DNA from: Herpetosiphon gulosus
GTDB lineage: Bacteria > Chloroflexota > Chloroflexia > Chloroflexales > Herpetosiphonaceae
Assembly: GCF_039545135.1 (NCBI RefSeq)
Contig: NZ_BAABRU010000002.1
Span: 398,502-462,501 of the forward strand
Direction: 5' to 3'
DNA length: 64,000 nucleotides
The notes under the pieces are model-generated. The model saw only the letters and a program-made list of their open reading frames with translations, ran no database searches and had not been told where the DNA came from. Positions within the stretch are counted from its first letter, which is position 1. Every line of letters starts with the position of its first letter. Positions 34,519 through 44,900 of the stretch are shown in pieces. Position numbers and translations under genes: made by a program.

Positions 34519-37377
34519 TCAAGCTAACACGGTTTGAAGGAAGCGGCCAGTCCATGAAGCTTGATTCATAGCGACTACTTCCGGCGTACCAGCCACTACC
34601 AGCCGGCCACCAGTGTCCCCACCTTCCGGCCCTAAATCGATCACCCAATCGGCGGTCTTGATCAGGTCGAGATGATGTTCGATCACCACAACGCTGTTTC
34701 CTGTATCAACCAATCGTTGCAATATCGCAATCAACCGTTCGACATCCGTCCAATATAATCCGGTGGTTGGTTCATCAAGGATATACAGGGTTCGGCCTGC
34801 TCCCCGACGCGCTAGCTCTGCCGCCAGTTTTACCCGTTGCGCTTCGCCTCCCGAAAGAGTCGCTGCTGGCTGTCCTAACGTCAAATAGCTTAACCCGACC
34901 TCAACCAAGCTCTCTAGTTTTCGCGCCAAAGCCGGTAGCCGTTCAAAAACGCTTAAGGCTTGGCCTACGGTCATGGCGAGCACATCACCAATGGTATACC
35001 CACGATAGCGAATATCAAGGGTTTCTCGATTATAACGCAACCCGCCGCATGCGTCGCAGGTCACTGCTAAATCTGGTAGAAATTGCATGGCAATCGATAC
35101 CACACCTTCGCCGCGACATTGTTCGCAGCGCCCTCCCTTAAGATTAAAAGAAAATCGACTGGCTCCATAGCCCCGTGCTTTGGCTTCAGGTGTCCCAGCA
35201 AACAATTGACGCAATGCGTCGAAAATACCGGTGTAGGTGGCAGCATTGGAACGACCTGACCTCCCCAGTGGCGTTTGATCAACTGCAATCACTTTTTCAA
35301 GTTGATCATAGCCTTCAAGGCTGCGATGTCGGCCCACTGGCAGGCGGCTTCCATGCAGTTCGTTGGCCAGCCGTGGGTAGAGAATCTCATGAATAAGTGT
35401 CGATTTCCCCGAACCTGATACTCCCGTAATCGCAACCAAACATCCCAATGGAATCGCTACATCCAAATCTTTGAGATTATGCTGTTTGGCTCCACGTAGC
35501 ATTAGTGTAGCATGGGTTGGCTTTCGCCGTGTTTGAGGCAGGTGTAGCTGCCGTTGCCCAGCCAGATATTGACCTGTTTGGGAATTGGGCTGAGCCATCA
35601 GTTGCTCAAGCGTGCCATTGGCAATAATGTAGCCACCTTGTACGCCTGCCGTCGGCCCAACTTCGACCACCCAATCAGCAGCAGCAATAATCGCTGGATC
35701 ATGTTCGACTACCAACACTGAATTGCCAAGGTCGCGCAGTTGCAATAATGTTTGTAATAAACGCTCGGTATCGCGTGGATGCAGGCCAATCGATGGCTCA
35801 TCCAACACATACAACACCCCAGATAATCCAGCTCCAATATGCGTAGCCAATTGAATCCTTTGAGCCTCACCGCCCGATAAGCTCTCAGCAGTTCGCGCCA
35901 AACTCAAATAGTCTAGGCCAACTTCGCGCAAAAACTGTAAGCGTAAGCCCATTTCACGCACAATCGGCGCTGCAATCTGTTGATCACGCTCGCGCCGCAA
36001 TCTGTTGGGTAGTTCACGAATCCAAGTAAAACTAGCCTCAATCGACATTGCTGCAACTTGATCGATTGCTAGCCCTTGTAGTGTAACTGCCCGCGCCTCT
36101 GGTCGCAAGCGCGAACCTTCGCAGGCTGAGCAAACTGTACCTTGGCGATAGCGACTGAGGCTTTCGCGCTCTTGTTCGCTTGCTTGTTGCCAATGTTGGC
36201 GCAACCAACCGAGCAAACCAGACCAGTTGGCCAGTTGTTGACGTAGCTTTTTGCTTAAATGCAGTTGATCGTCGCTGGGAATTGTGCCTTCTAACCATAA
36301 ATCTAACGCCCAGCTAGCCATTGTGTCAACCGGCTGTTCGAGATCGCTGCCCAAGGCTTCGGCTAAACCTTGGATGGTTTCTTCCCAATATTGTTGGTAG
36401 GTCGTGGTGCTGGCGCGAAGTGGGTTCGAAAGTAGCTCACCAAGGGTTTGCGCTGCCTGAGATTGTAACAGGTTCCGGTCAAAATCATCAACTGTGCCTA
36501 ATCCATCGCAAACTTGGCAAGCACCATGGGGGCTATTAAATGAAAAAGTGCGTGGTTCGATCGCGCCGCTGACCAATGGCCCATGCTCAGGGCAAGCAGC
36601 ATGTTCGCTATAGCGCAGCTGTTGGCCATCAAGTGGCTGAACCCAAACCATTCCCGCGCCAGTTTTCAAGGCGGTTTCTACCGAATCGCTGACCCGCACC
36701 CGATCCGGATGGTCATTCAAGCTCGCGGCCTCGTTATGGCGAATAATCAGCCGATCAACCACCACATCAATGCTATGGGCTTGGCGATGATCCAAATCAA
36801 TTGGTTCATCAAGATCAACAATTACTCCATCAACACGTACCCGCACAAAACCTGCCCGCCGCGTTTGCTCAAGCACTGTGGCATGCGAACCAAGTTCTTC
36901 GTTGACCAAAGGCGCTAAAATCATCAGGCGTGTGCCATCGGGATAGCCCAAAATCTGATCGACAATTTGGCTGGCAGTTTGTTGCTCAATCGCGCGGCCA
37001 CATACCGGACAATGCGGCTTGCCAATCCGCGCATACAATAAACGCAAATGATCATAAATTTCGGTAATTGTGCCCACAGTCGAGCGCGGCGAACGATTGA
37101 TCGTTTGTTGGGCGACGGCAATTGCTGGCGCTAAACCACGAATGCTATCAACTTCAGGCCGGGGCAATTGGCCCAAAAATTGGCGGGCATAGCTCGAAAG
37201 CGATTCAACATAGCGGCGCTGGCCTTCAGCATAAATCGTATCAAAGGCCAGCGTCGATTTGCCAGCCCCCGATGGTCCAGTGAAGACCACCAACTTGCCT
37301 TTGGGAATGGCTAAATCAATATTTTTGAGATTATGCTGGCGTGCGCCAACAATCTGAATCGAATCAATTTCGGCCAT
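34519..37377 (-). CDS. uvrA: Excinuclease ABC subunit A (UvrA)
   Basis: 952 residues, full length for UvrA, the damage-recognition ATPase of nucleotide excision repair. Two ABC modules are visible: GPSGAGKST with LSGGEAQRIQLA and LDEPSIGLH, and GVSGSGKST with LSGGEAQRVKLA and LDEPTTGLY. The UvrB-binding insert (about 130-240) and FSFNSPHGAC region are present, as is the C-terminal zinc module CEQC...CDACGG. Variants: the first zinc pair reads CPEHG instead of CPxCG, and TTGLH is TTGLY. GAGG lies 8 bases before the ATG at 37377. It follows the P450 gene by 11 bases. It may be the main UvrA or a paralogue. Confidence 0.9.
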   Translation of the reverse strand: MAEIDSIQIVGARQHNLKNIDLAIPKGKLVVFTGPSGAGKSTLAFDTIYAEGQRRYVESLSSYARQFLGQLPRPEVDSIRGLAPAIAVAQQTINRSPRSTVGTITEIYDHLRLLYARIGKPHCPVCGRAIEQQTASQIVDQILGYPDGTRLMILAPLVNEELGSHATVLEQTRRAGFVRVRVDGVIVDLDEPIDLDHRQAHSIDVVVDRLIIRHNEAASLNDHPDRVRVSDSVETALKTGAGMVWVQPLDGQQLRYSEHAACPEHGPLVSGAIEPRTFSFNSPHGACQVCDGLGTVDDFDRNLLQSQAAQTLGELLSNPLRASTTTYQQYWEETIQGLAEALGSDLEQPVDTMASWALDLWLEGTIPSDDQLHLSKKLRQQLANWSGLLGWLRQHWQQASEQERESLSRYRQGTVCSACEGSRLRPEARAVTLQGLAIDQVAAMSIEASFTWIRELPNRLRRERDQQIAAPIVREMGLRLQFLREVGLDYLSLARTAESLSGGEAQRIQLATHIGAGLSGVLYVLDEPSIGLHPRDTERLLQTLLQLRDLGNSVLVVEHDPAIIAAADWVVEVGPTAGVQGGYIIANGTLEQLMAQPNSQTGQYLAGQRQLHLPQTRRKPTHATLMLRGAKQHNLKDLDVAIPLGCLVAITGVSGSGKSTLIHEILYPRLANELHGSRLPVGRHRSLEGYDQLEKVIAVDQTPLGRSGRSNAATYTGIFDALRQLFAGTPEAKARGYGASRFSFNLKGGRCEQCRGEGVVSIAMQFLPDLAVTCDACGGLRYNRETLDIRYRGYTIGDVLAMTVGQALSVFERLPALARKLESLVEVGLSYLTLGQPAATLSGGEAQRVKLAAELARRGAGRTLYILDEPTTGLYWTDVERLIAILQRLVDTGNSVVVIEHHLDLIKTADWVIDLGPEGGDTGGRLVVAGTPEVVAMNQASWTGRFLQTVLA

Positions 37378-37388
37378 AACCGCTTCCT

Positions 37389-38678
37389 CTAAAACCGCTG
37401 GATTGTGATCAGGCCACCTGAACGCGGCTGATTGGTAGGCAACCACACAGGCCGTAAATCTTGGTTAGGCATAAGTTGCCATTGATAATTGGCGAGCAAT
37501 TCGCCTAACACCAAGCGCATTTCGACTTGAGCCAACGCCAAACCAATGCAAATCCGTGGCCCGCCGCCAAAGCCAACCAAACTATAGGCTTGTTTACCCT
37601 CGCTCCAAGGCGCAGCAAACCGATCAGGATTGAACTGAGTAGGATTATGCCACAGACTTGGCATGTGGTGGGTATAGACTGATGAATACATTGCCAGCCA
37701 ACCTTGTGGCACATGATAGCCAGCATACTCAAATGTTTCAACGACCCCGCGAAAGCCACCAGGTGCTGGCGGATGCAAACGCTCAGCCTCACGCAGCACA
37801 TGATCAAGCAAACTATGTTGATTAGTACTTAATTCTTGGCGCAAACGTTGCAAAATATCAGGGTGCTGCGCCAATTCGATACAAATCCAAGTCAGCAAAG
37901 AGGCAACAGTATCGTGGCCAGCCCATAGCAACAGCAATAATTCGCTAATAAGTTGATCATCAGGGCGACTTGGCTCGGCCTGTAGCATCAAACTTAAGCT
38001 ATCCAAGGCATCCGCTTCTACATTCAAGCGGCGTAATTCAATCAAATAACTCAAGGTTTGGCGCAGCCGCTCGCCAGCTTTTTGCGCTCGAAAATAGGGC
38101 GTTGCTGGAATTGGGTAGGGCAACGGGGTAAACAAACCAGCCGTAAACGCCGCAAAATCATGATGCAAAGCTTCGGCAATTGGGGCTGGCGTGCGGCCAC
38201 AAACCACCAACAATGCCACATCAAACGCCAATGCCTGCAAGCGTTCCAACAAACAAATGGGTTGAGCATCGAGCCACGTTTCTAATTGTTGCCGAATCAG
38301 GTGTTGAATGGGTGGTTGCAGTTGCTGAAGTGCGGCATGGGCAAAAGCAGGCTTGAGCAAGCTTCGTTGCTGATCGTGCTCATGGCCATCAGTCAACGAT
38401 AAACCACCGCCCATCAGCCGCAGCATGGCTCGGCCCCAGCCCGCCCGCCACGAAAAATGCTGTGACCCTTGGCTCAATATAAAGCGATTGCCTGCTGGTT
38501 CCAGTAAAACGACACAAGGCCGACCCAAAAGATGGGTCGACCAAATCGGGCCATAGCGTTGGGCGCGTGCTTGGGCAAATTGCAATGGGTCAGCGGCCCA
38601 CTCGCGAATCTCGCCAATCACGGGAGCACCAAACGAACCAGGCGGGCAGCCAGCCTGAGGAGCCAAATGCCGTTTCAC
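37389..38678 (-). CDS. Cytochrome P450
   Basis: 429 residues, soluble bacterial type. Diagnostic motifs: I-helix AGHDT for oxygen activation, ExxR as EAER, and the heme loop FGGGPRICIG with the axial thiolate Cys377. The overall pattern, with GPIWSTHLLGRP near the N-terminus, resembles the CYP120/CYP26-like group that hydroxylates isoprenoids or retinoids; this placement is tentative. No redox partner or terpene gene is adjacent. It begins 3 bases after the LPDTG-protein gene and is followed by uvrA, an unexpected set of operon partners. Confidence 0.92.
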   Translation of the reverse strand: MKRHLAPQAGCPPGSFGAPVIGEIREWAADPLQFAQARAQRYGPIWSTHLLGRPCVVLLEPAGNRFILSQGSQHFSWRAGWGRAMLRLMGGGLSLTDGHEHDQQRSLLKPAFAHAALQQLQPPIQHLIRQQLETWLDAQPICLLERLQALAFDVALLVVCGRTPAPIAEALHHDFAAFTAGLFTPLPYPIPATPYFRAQKAGERLRQTLSYLIELRRLNVEADALDSLSLMLQAEPSRPDDQLISELLLLLWAGHDTVASLLTWICIELAQHPDILQRLRQELSTNQHSLLDHVLREAERLHPPAPGGFRGVVETFEYAGYHVPQGWLAMYSSVYTHHMPSLWHNPTQFNPDRFAAPWSEGKQAYSLVGFGGGPRICIGLALAQVEMRLVLGELLANYQWQLMPNQDLRPVWLPTNQPRSGGLITIQRF

Positions 38679-38681
38679 CTG

Positions 38682-39140
38682 TTAGCGCATCAATTTCAAG
38701 CCAAAGCGTCCAGCCAAACCTAAAACAACCAAACTCACACCCAGCCACAACCATACATTCGAGCTTTGTGGGCTGCTCGTGACTGGCAAGGCGACAGGCA
38801 CAGGCTTGACCACGCCAGTATCAGGCAGGGTCACAGGTGGCACTGGCGTAGCAGTCGCTGGAATGGGCGTGGCAGTTGGTAAGGCGGTTGCAGTTGGCGC
38901 AACAGTTGCAGTCGCTTCAGCGGTTGGTGCAATTGCAGTTGGCTCAGCCGTCGCACCTGGCACTGATGTTACTGGTGCCCGGGTTGCCGTGGGCAACGGT
39001 GTTTCTGTCGGCAGCGGCGTGGGCGTTAAAGTCGGGCGCGGTGGTTGAGCCAAGCTACTTGCAGCTGCGGGCTGGAGCAACACCAAACTAAGCACTCCTA
39101 GCAGGGCGGCAGCAAACAAGCCAGAGAAACGACGAAACAT
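38682..39140 (-). CDS. Secreted Pro/Thr-rich protein with LPDTG motif and C-terminal anchor
   Basis: 152 residues. Signal peptide (about 1-29, ending PAAASS), then about 70 residues of Pro/Thr/Ala-rich repeats (PTPLPTETPLPTAT, PTATALPTATPIPAT) likely to form an extended stalk, then LPDTG, a further Pro/Ser-rich stretch, a single membrane helix (WLWLGVSLVVLGLAG) and a short basic tail. This is the layout of a sortase sorting signal, although the distance from LPDTG to the end (about 48 residues) is longer than usual. The ATG at 39140 has GAGAGG 6 bases upstream. First gene before P450 and uvrA. Confidence 0.75.
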   Translation of the reverse strand: MFRRFSGLFAAALLGVLSLVLLQPAAASSLAQPPRPTLTPTPLPTETPLPTATRAPVTSVPGATAEPTAIAPTAEATATVAPTATALPTATPIPATATPVPPVTLPDTGVVKPVPVALPVTSSPQSSNVWLWLGVSLVVLGLAGRFGLKLMR

Positions 39141-39198
39141 AAGCAACCTCTCGACAAAACTGATTCTGCTAAGTTAGGGTTCAGGTGGGTATAAAGCT

Positions 39199-39207
39199 AT
39201 TATACCA
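39199..39207 (-). promoter_or_regulatory. Extended -10 promoter of the LPDTG-P450-uvrA operon
   Basis: On the minus strand TGGTATAAT, a perfect extended -10 (TGn-TATAAT), about 60 bases before the LPDTG-protein gene. No clear -35. Confidence 0.55.
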
Positions 39208-39283
39208 GTTAGAACACGCAAAACCTGATCAATATTCGGGTGTTTTGCAAAGAGCCTAGCTTTGGCAAAATCTTGCACTAGGC

Positions 39284-39706
39284 CTAACCACGACTAGGAA
39301 TAATTACCACCGCGATTTGCACATCATCTGGGTTAAGTGCATGGTCACTATACAATTTACGGGCGGCCTCGCTGGTCGCCGATTGCCAGCAGCGTTCAGC
39401 CGCCAACACAATTTTGTCGATTGCCTGAACTGCTGAAAAACTGGCAAAGGTGGTAACAGCTTCAGCTGGAGCAGTGCCCACAAATGCTGGCGAGGCGATC
39501 ACATCGACTTTTTCAACTGCCAATTGGGCATAGGCTTGGGCAATTTCGGCTTCAACATCGGGGGTAATTTCGCCATGCGGCGCAGTATGGTAAACCTTGG
39601 TATTCAGCACAAAACCGGGGGTTGTGCCAGCTAAATCGAGGGCAGCCAAACCAACCAAGGCTGGATCAACAGTAGCAGCCTGATCAAGAGCAATGAGAAA
39701 ATTCAC
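39284..39706 (-). CDS. Unknown small soluble protein
   Basis: 140 residues starting at GTG (39706) with GGAGG 6 bases upstream. Ala/Val-rich, no signal peptide or membrane segment, with a predicted alternating alpha/beta pattern; no family recognised. It stands alone between repeat-rich DNA and the extended -10 promoter of the next operon. Function unknown. Confidence 0.65.
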   Translation of the reverse strand: MNFLIALDQAATVDPALVGLAALDLAGTTPGFVLNTKVYHTAPHGEITPDVEAEIAQAYAQLAVEKVDVIASPAFVGTAPAEAVTTFASFSAVQAIDKIVLAAERCWQSATSEAARKLYSDHALNPDDVQIAVVIIPSRG

Positions 39707-39769
39707 AACACGCCTCCATCAGCGGGTAATAACGATTGTCACTGGGTATTATAACAATCGTTGAATGGA

Positions 39770-39950
39770 GGGGTTAGGGATCAGGGGTCAGTTTTCAGGG
39801 TTTAGATTGATCCACGAAGGACACGAAGAGCACGAATGCTGCTTATTCCAAAGTCCTAACCCGTGGCCCCCGACATCTGACCCCTGCATCGTTGCTCTGC
39901 GCCTCTGCCTTAAATGCCCTATGCTCTACTCTATGTTCTGAATCTCCTCC
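39770..39950. repeat. Intergenic mosaic of dispersed short repeats
   Basis: The 265-base gap before the acyl-CoA ligase stop contains GGGATCAGGGGTCAG (near 39777), CCACGAAGGACACGAAGAGCAC (near 39812), CTGACCCCTG (near 39880), CTCTGCGCCTCTGCCTTAAATGCC (near 39895) and ATGCTCTACTCTATGTTCT (near 39920). The same words occur at 7.3, 19.2 and 52.9 kb. No gene seen. Confidence 0.6.
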
Positions 39951-39971
39951 TCTCCCATCGCTCACTTGAAC

Positions 39972-41555
39972 CTAGCGTAATTCGCGCTTGAGAATTTTGC
40001 CGGTAGCACTAATTGGCAGTTGCTCGCGGAATTCGACAAGGCGTGGGTATTTATAGGCAGCGAATTGATCGCGACACCACGCTACCACTTCTTCTTCGGT
40101 TGCTTCGGCTCCTGGTTTTTTGACGATAAAGGCTTTGACTTCTTCGCCCAGTTTTTCGTCGGGCACACCCAGCACCGCAACCAACGAGACCGCTGGGTGA
40201 GTCATCAGCACTTCTTCCAGCTCACGAGGATAGACGTTATAGCCACCACGCAAAATCATATCTTTTTTGCGATCAACGATTGAGAGATAGCCTTCTTCGT
40301 CAATTACCCCGACATCGCCAGTGTGGAGCCAGCCATCTTGCAACGCGGCAGCCGTGGCATCGGGGCGCTTGTAGTAGCCCTTCATCACATTATGACCACG
40401 AATCAGAATCTCGCCTTTTTCGCCAGCTGGCACAGGCTTGCCAGCATCATCAACACAGCAAACTTCCACGCCCCAGACTGGTTGGCCAACCGTCCCAGGT
40501 TTTGAAGGCAGATCGATATGGTTGAAGGTGGCAATCGGCGAACATTCCGAAAGCCCATAACCTTCGAGCACCCGCACCCCAAAGATTTCTTCAAATTGGC
40601 GCATCACTTCGACGGGCATAGGGGCACCACCAGATGAGGTCAGGCGCAAGTTAGCAGCAATCGGTGTGGGATCGATCTTATTGGCGGCGATGTATTGCAA
40701 CAAGGCCCAGAACATGGTCGGCACGCCCGTCCAAAGGTTGACTTTATCACGCTCCATCACGGCCAACACAGCGGCTGGCTCGAAACGGGGCAGCAAGGTC
40801 AGGGTTGCGCCAGCAAAAATATTGGCATTCATTTGGGCGGTTTGGCCCGTTGAGTGGAACAGTGGCAGCGTAATCAGCACCACATTCGAGCCATCGAGGC
40901 TGTTATCAAGAATTGGCCAAGCCAAATCGCGGGCAACCATGGCGTTGAAAAACATATTGGCGTGGGTTAATTCAGCACCTTTGGGTTGGCCAGTCGTACC
41001 CGAGGTATAGAAAATGACCGCCGTATCGTCGGCTTTAGTGGGGTGGGTAGTAAACGTTGGAGCTTGATTGTACATCAACTGACCTAAGGTTTTAACCCCT
41101 TCGATCGGCGATGGCGCAGCTGGATTAGTAGTCAGCATAATCATATGCTCACAGTTTGGCGCTTCATCAAAGCCAGCTTTGCCCATTTGGCCCAGCGGCA
41201 ACTCGGCAGTGCCTTCAAAACAGAAGAAGGCCTTGGCATCACAATCGCTCAAGTGGTAGGCGATTTCGCGCGGCTTCAACATAATATTCAAACAGATGAT
41301 GACTGCGCCAACTTTGAGCGCCGCATAATAAACCATGGGGAAATAAGGCAAGTTGGGACAGGAAAGCGCTACATGATCACCAGGCTTGATGCCCAGCGCA
41401 ACCATACCATTGGCAATTTGGTTGGTCATGGCGTTGAGTTGAGCATAGTTGAAGCGCATATCGTTGAAAATGAGGGCAGTGCGGTTGGGGCGTTTTCGGG
41501 CATGATCTTCGAGCATTGTGGCCAAATTAAGCGTCGTAGCCGTCTGGGGAATCAT
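39972..41555 (-). CDS. AMP-forming acyl-CoA synthetase (long-chain fatty-acid CoA ligase)
   Basis: 527 residues, full length for the ANL superfamily. It activates a carboxylic acid to an acyl-adenylate and then to the CoA thioester. Motifs: A3 YTSGTTGQPKGAELTH, A5 EGYGLSECSP, A7 LHTGDVG, A8 DRKKDMILRGGYNVYPRE and the catalytic lysine in ISATGKILKRELR. It resembles FadD-type fatty-acid ligases; chain length is not evident. The ATG at 41555 is chosen over a TTG three bases before it, with AGGAGG 8 bases upstream. It follows the receiver gene by 59 bases, in one operon with an enoyl-CoA hydratase and a hybrid kinase. Confidence 0.9.
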   Translation of the reverse strand: MIPQTATTLNLATMLEDHARKRPNRTALIFNDMRFNYAQLNAMTNQIANGMVALGIKPGDHVALSCPNLPYFPMVYYAALKVGAVIICLNIMLKPREIAYHLSDCDAKAFFCFEGTAELPLGQMGKAGFDEAPNCEHMIMLTTNPAAPSPIEGVKTLGQLMYNQAPTFTTHPTKADDTAVIFYTSGTTGQPKGAELTHANMFFNAMVARDLAWPILDNSLDGSNVVLITLPLFHSTGQTAQMNANIFAGATLTLLPRFEPAAVLAVMERDKVNLWTGVPTMFWALLQYIAANKIDPTPIAANLRLTSSGGAPMPVEVMRQFEEIFGVRVLEGYGLSECSPIATFNHIDLPSKPGTVGQPVWGVEVCCVDDAGKPVPAGEKGEILIRGHNVMKGYYKRPDATAAALQDGWLHTGDVGVIDEEGYLSIVDRKKDMILRGGYNVYPRELEEVLMTHPAVSLVAVLGVPDEKLGEEVKAFIVKKPGAEATEEEVVAWCRDQFAAYKYPRLVEFREQLPISATGKILKRELR

Positions 41556-41614
41556 CAATGAAACCTCCTAAAAAGCCCAATATAGAAAAAAGCTACCACC
41601 GCACTGCCTAAACC

Positions 41615-41995
41615 TTAGTTTGTCAGCGCCGCAGCAATTGTTGATTCAATTTCTCGAATATCAAAGGGTTTGGTGAGATACCGCCAGCAGCCCGCTTGGA
41701 GTGCCCGATCACGGTCGTGACTATGGGCACGGGCGCTCACGCCAGCCACTCGCAGTTGTTGACGTTGCGGATGCTGGGCTAGCTCTTGCAAAAATTCAAA
41801 GCCATCCATCTCTGGCATCATCATATCGAGCAAAATCAGGCTCGGCAGCTTGCTCTGACCCATGATCCAATTGAGTGCTTCACGCCCATTGGTCGTTTCT
41901 ACAATCTCACAATCGGCGTAATCCTCAAGAATTTCGCGCAAAATATCACGGTTGTATGGATCGTCTTCGACCAGCAAGAAAACTGGTGTGTTCAT
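41615..41995 (-). CDS. Single-domain response regulator (REC)
   Basis: 126 residues: receiver with acidic pocket (Glu10-Asp11-Asp12), phospho-acceptor Asp57 (LLDMMMPEMDG), Ser in GVSARAHS and Lys in LTKPF. No output domain. It overlaps the end of the hybrid kinase gene by four bases (ATGA), so it is almost certainly that kinase's partner. Confidence 0.92.
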   Translation of the reverse strand: MNTPVFLLVEDDPYNRDILREILEDYADCEIVETTNGREALNWIMGQSKLPSLILLDMMMPEMDGFEFLQELAQHPQRQQLRVAGVSARAHSHDRDRALQAGCWRYLTKPFDIREIESTIAAALTN

Positions 41996-44900
41996 GGGGT
42001 ATCCGATTCCTTCAACGGGGCAAACCGTTGGACTTCAGCAACCAGCTTACGCATACTGAGGGTATGTTTGGTCTGAATGGCTTGCGCAGCTTGGCGCAAT
42101 TGGCGAATTTCTTCATTGGTTAAATCGCGGGCAGTCACAATGATCACGGGAATATTGCGAGTTTCGGGATTTGCCCGCAGTTTTTCGAGTAGCTGAAAGC
42201 CGTCAACCACTGGCATCATCAGATCAAGCAAAATCAGTTGAGGATAATTGCCTTTTTGAATCAGATCGAGCGCCGCCGCCCCATCATATGAGGCTTGAGT
42301 AACATAGCCATGCTCTTGCAAGGTCGCACACAGCAGTTCGGCCATATCATAATCATCATCAACCACCAAGATAAACCCAGCTTGGCTTTGCGCCCCAATC
42401 AGTTGACGAATAATCCGAATTAGAATTTGGCTATCAATTGGCTTGACTACATATGTGGAGACCCCAACCCCTGGTAGCTCATTGTATACCGAAGCATCGC
42501 TTGCGATCAAGACGGGAACTTGCGCTAAATGGTCAATTTCGCGCAACGCTGCCAAAGTTTCCCAGCTTTCGCTATTGGGCATGAGCAAATCGAGGGTGAT
42601 TGCCGCTGGCGAATGCTTGTTGGCCCAAGCCAAAGCACTATGACGATCGGCGGCCACAATCACTTCAAAACCAGCTGCTTGCAATTGTTCTTCCAAATTT
42701 TGGGCTGTTTGTTGATCGTTTTCAATCACCAAAATCGAACGCCGCAAGCCATGATTGAGGCTCACAAATTGGGTTCCTCGGCTAACTGGCAACATAATCG
42801 TGAAGCTGCTGCCTTGATTTTCGCCAGCGCTGGTAGCCCAGGTGCGGCCACCATGCAATTCAACTAATTGCTGAACGATCGATAAACCTAAGCCTGTACC
42901 GCCAAAACGCCGCGTCGAGCCACCCTCAACTTGATAAAAACGATCCCACAATTTCACCAGTGCTTCGGCTGGCACGCCAACCCCGCTATCGCTGACCTGA
43001 ATCAAGACATATTGGCCTGCCAACATCGGCGGCACTTCGGTCGCCAATACTTGATCCAGCCATGCAACTTGGCCATGCTCATCGATAATCAAGGCGGTCG
43101 AGGTTAGGGTGATTGTGCCTTGTTCTGGTGTAAATTTAATCGCATTGCTCAACAAATTGGTCACTGCTTGGCCAATCCGCTCAGGATCGATCATTAGCAA
43201 GGGCAGATGTTCGCCCAGTTGCAGGGTTAGGGTTTGGTGTTTCTCACGAATCATCGGCTGCAAAATCGCCACTTGTTCTTGCAGCAGGCTGTTGATCATG
43301 GTGGTTTGGCGTTGCAACTCGATCCGGCCAGCATCAAGCTTGGCAATATCCAGCAGATCATTGACGAGACTTAACAAGCGTTGGCCGCCAGTACGAATGC
43401 CTTCAATTTTGGTGGTATGCCAAGGCGTGAGCACTTCGGTGCGGCGTTTGAGCAGCAATTCGCTATAGCCCAAAATGGCGGTGAGCGGGGTGCGCAACTC
43501 GTGGCTCATATTGGCTACAAGTTCTTCTTTGAGCCGATCAAGCTCCTTGCGAGCGCTTAAATCTCGCGCCACCAGAACAATGCCTTCAATTGAACCATCA
43601 GCAGATCGCAGCGGCGAAACGCTGACTTCGTGAATAATTGGCACACCATCGGAACGCGCTAACGAAACTTCAACATCACGCACGGTTGTGCCAGCCAAAG
43701 CCTGCTGAATCGGATGCTCATCGAAGCCCAAAACATTGCCTTTAGCCGTGCGCCAAACCAAATTAGTCGAAAGAAAATCGAAGTGGCGACCAGCAAAAAA
43801 CTGCGTGCCAGCCTCATTGATTCGAGTTTGATGACCACGGCTATCGTAGGCTACCACAATATCGTCGAGGCTATCGAAACTGGTTTGCAGCTCATTGGCC
43901 TGTTGTTTGAGCAAATAAAATAATTGAATATTTTCGAGCCAAGCGGCCAAACGATCAGCCACTTGGCGCACAAACAAGGTTTGATCATGGTCAAACAGCC
44001 GTTCAGGTGAATCCGAAGCGGCTGAAATCAGACCAACTGCTTCATCCTGAATTTTAATCGGCACAGCAATATACGAATAGAGCGTAAACGGCTCCAAGTG
44101 TTCGCGCACCTCGTTGGTCAAATAGTTGGGGTGACGTTGCTCAACTGGCACATTGAATAGCTCAACCAAGGGAGCACGCTCGGTAAAGACTGGCGAATAC
44201 AGGCCGTTATCGATGCGAAATTGCACTGTTTGCACCATTTGGTCGATGTAGGCTTGGCGGCTGGGCAGCGAATGATACGAAGCTACCACATCGAGAAATT
44301 CTTCGCGGGGCGGGGGCAAACGTAGCGCAATGCTACACCAGGTATTCAGCACATTGCCAACGGTTTGGGCCACAAAGCTATAAGCCTCATTTGGAGTAGG
44401 ATTATTGACCAAATAATCGCTGATTTCGCGTAACACCCGCGACTCGTTGATCCGCACACCCAAAATACTGTTGATAATTGAGAGTTGATTGGTATTGAAA
44501 TTTAATTCATGGTTGCTTTGTAGCAGTTGGCTGCCTTTATCTTCAATCTCATGAATTAAGTGCTGTTGAGTGCGCCAGAAGCGCACCGTTACAATCATCG
44601 AGACCACAATTAATGCACAGAGCAAGCCAATTGAAGCCAGTTTGATCCAATTGTAGGTATCAATTTGGTTACGATAGGCTTCCGAGCGTTGGCGCAATTC
44701 AGTGCGTAAATTGGTTGTCGTGTTAACCACCGCTTCGATTTGTGGGCGACCTTGCTCAAGTGTCAATTCGGCCAACAGCATTTCTTGGTTGGCCACCGCA
44801 TCAAGCACTGGCTGATAGGTATTAAGCAGCCAGTGATCGATTTGCTCAGCCACTTGAGGCAAGCTGGGATCGGGCGGATTAACTAAAAGAAATTGTAAGC

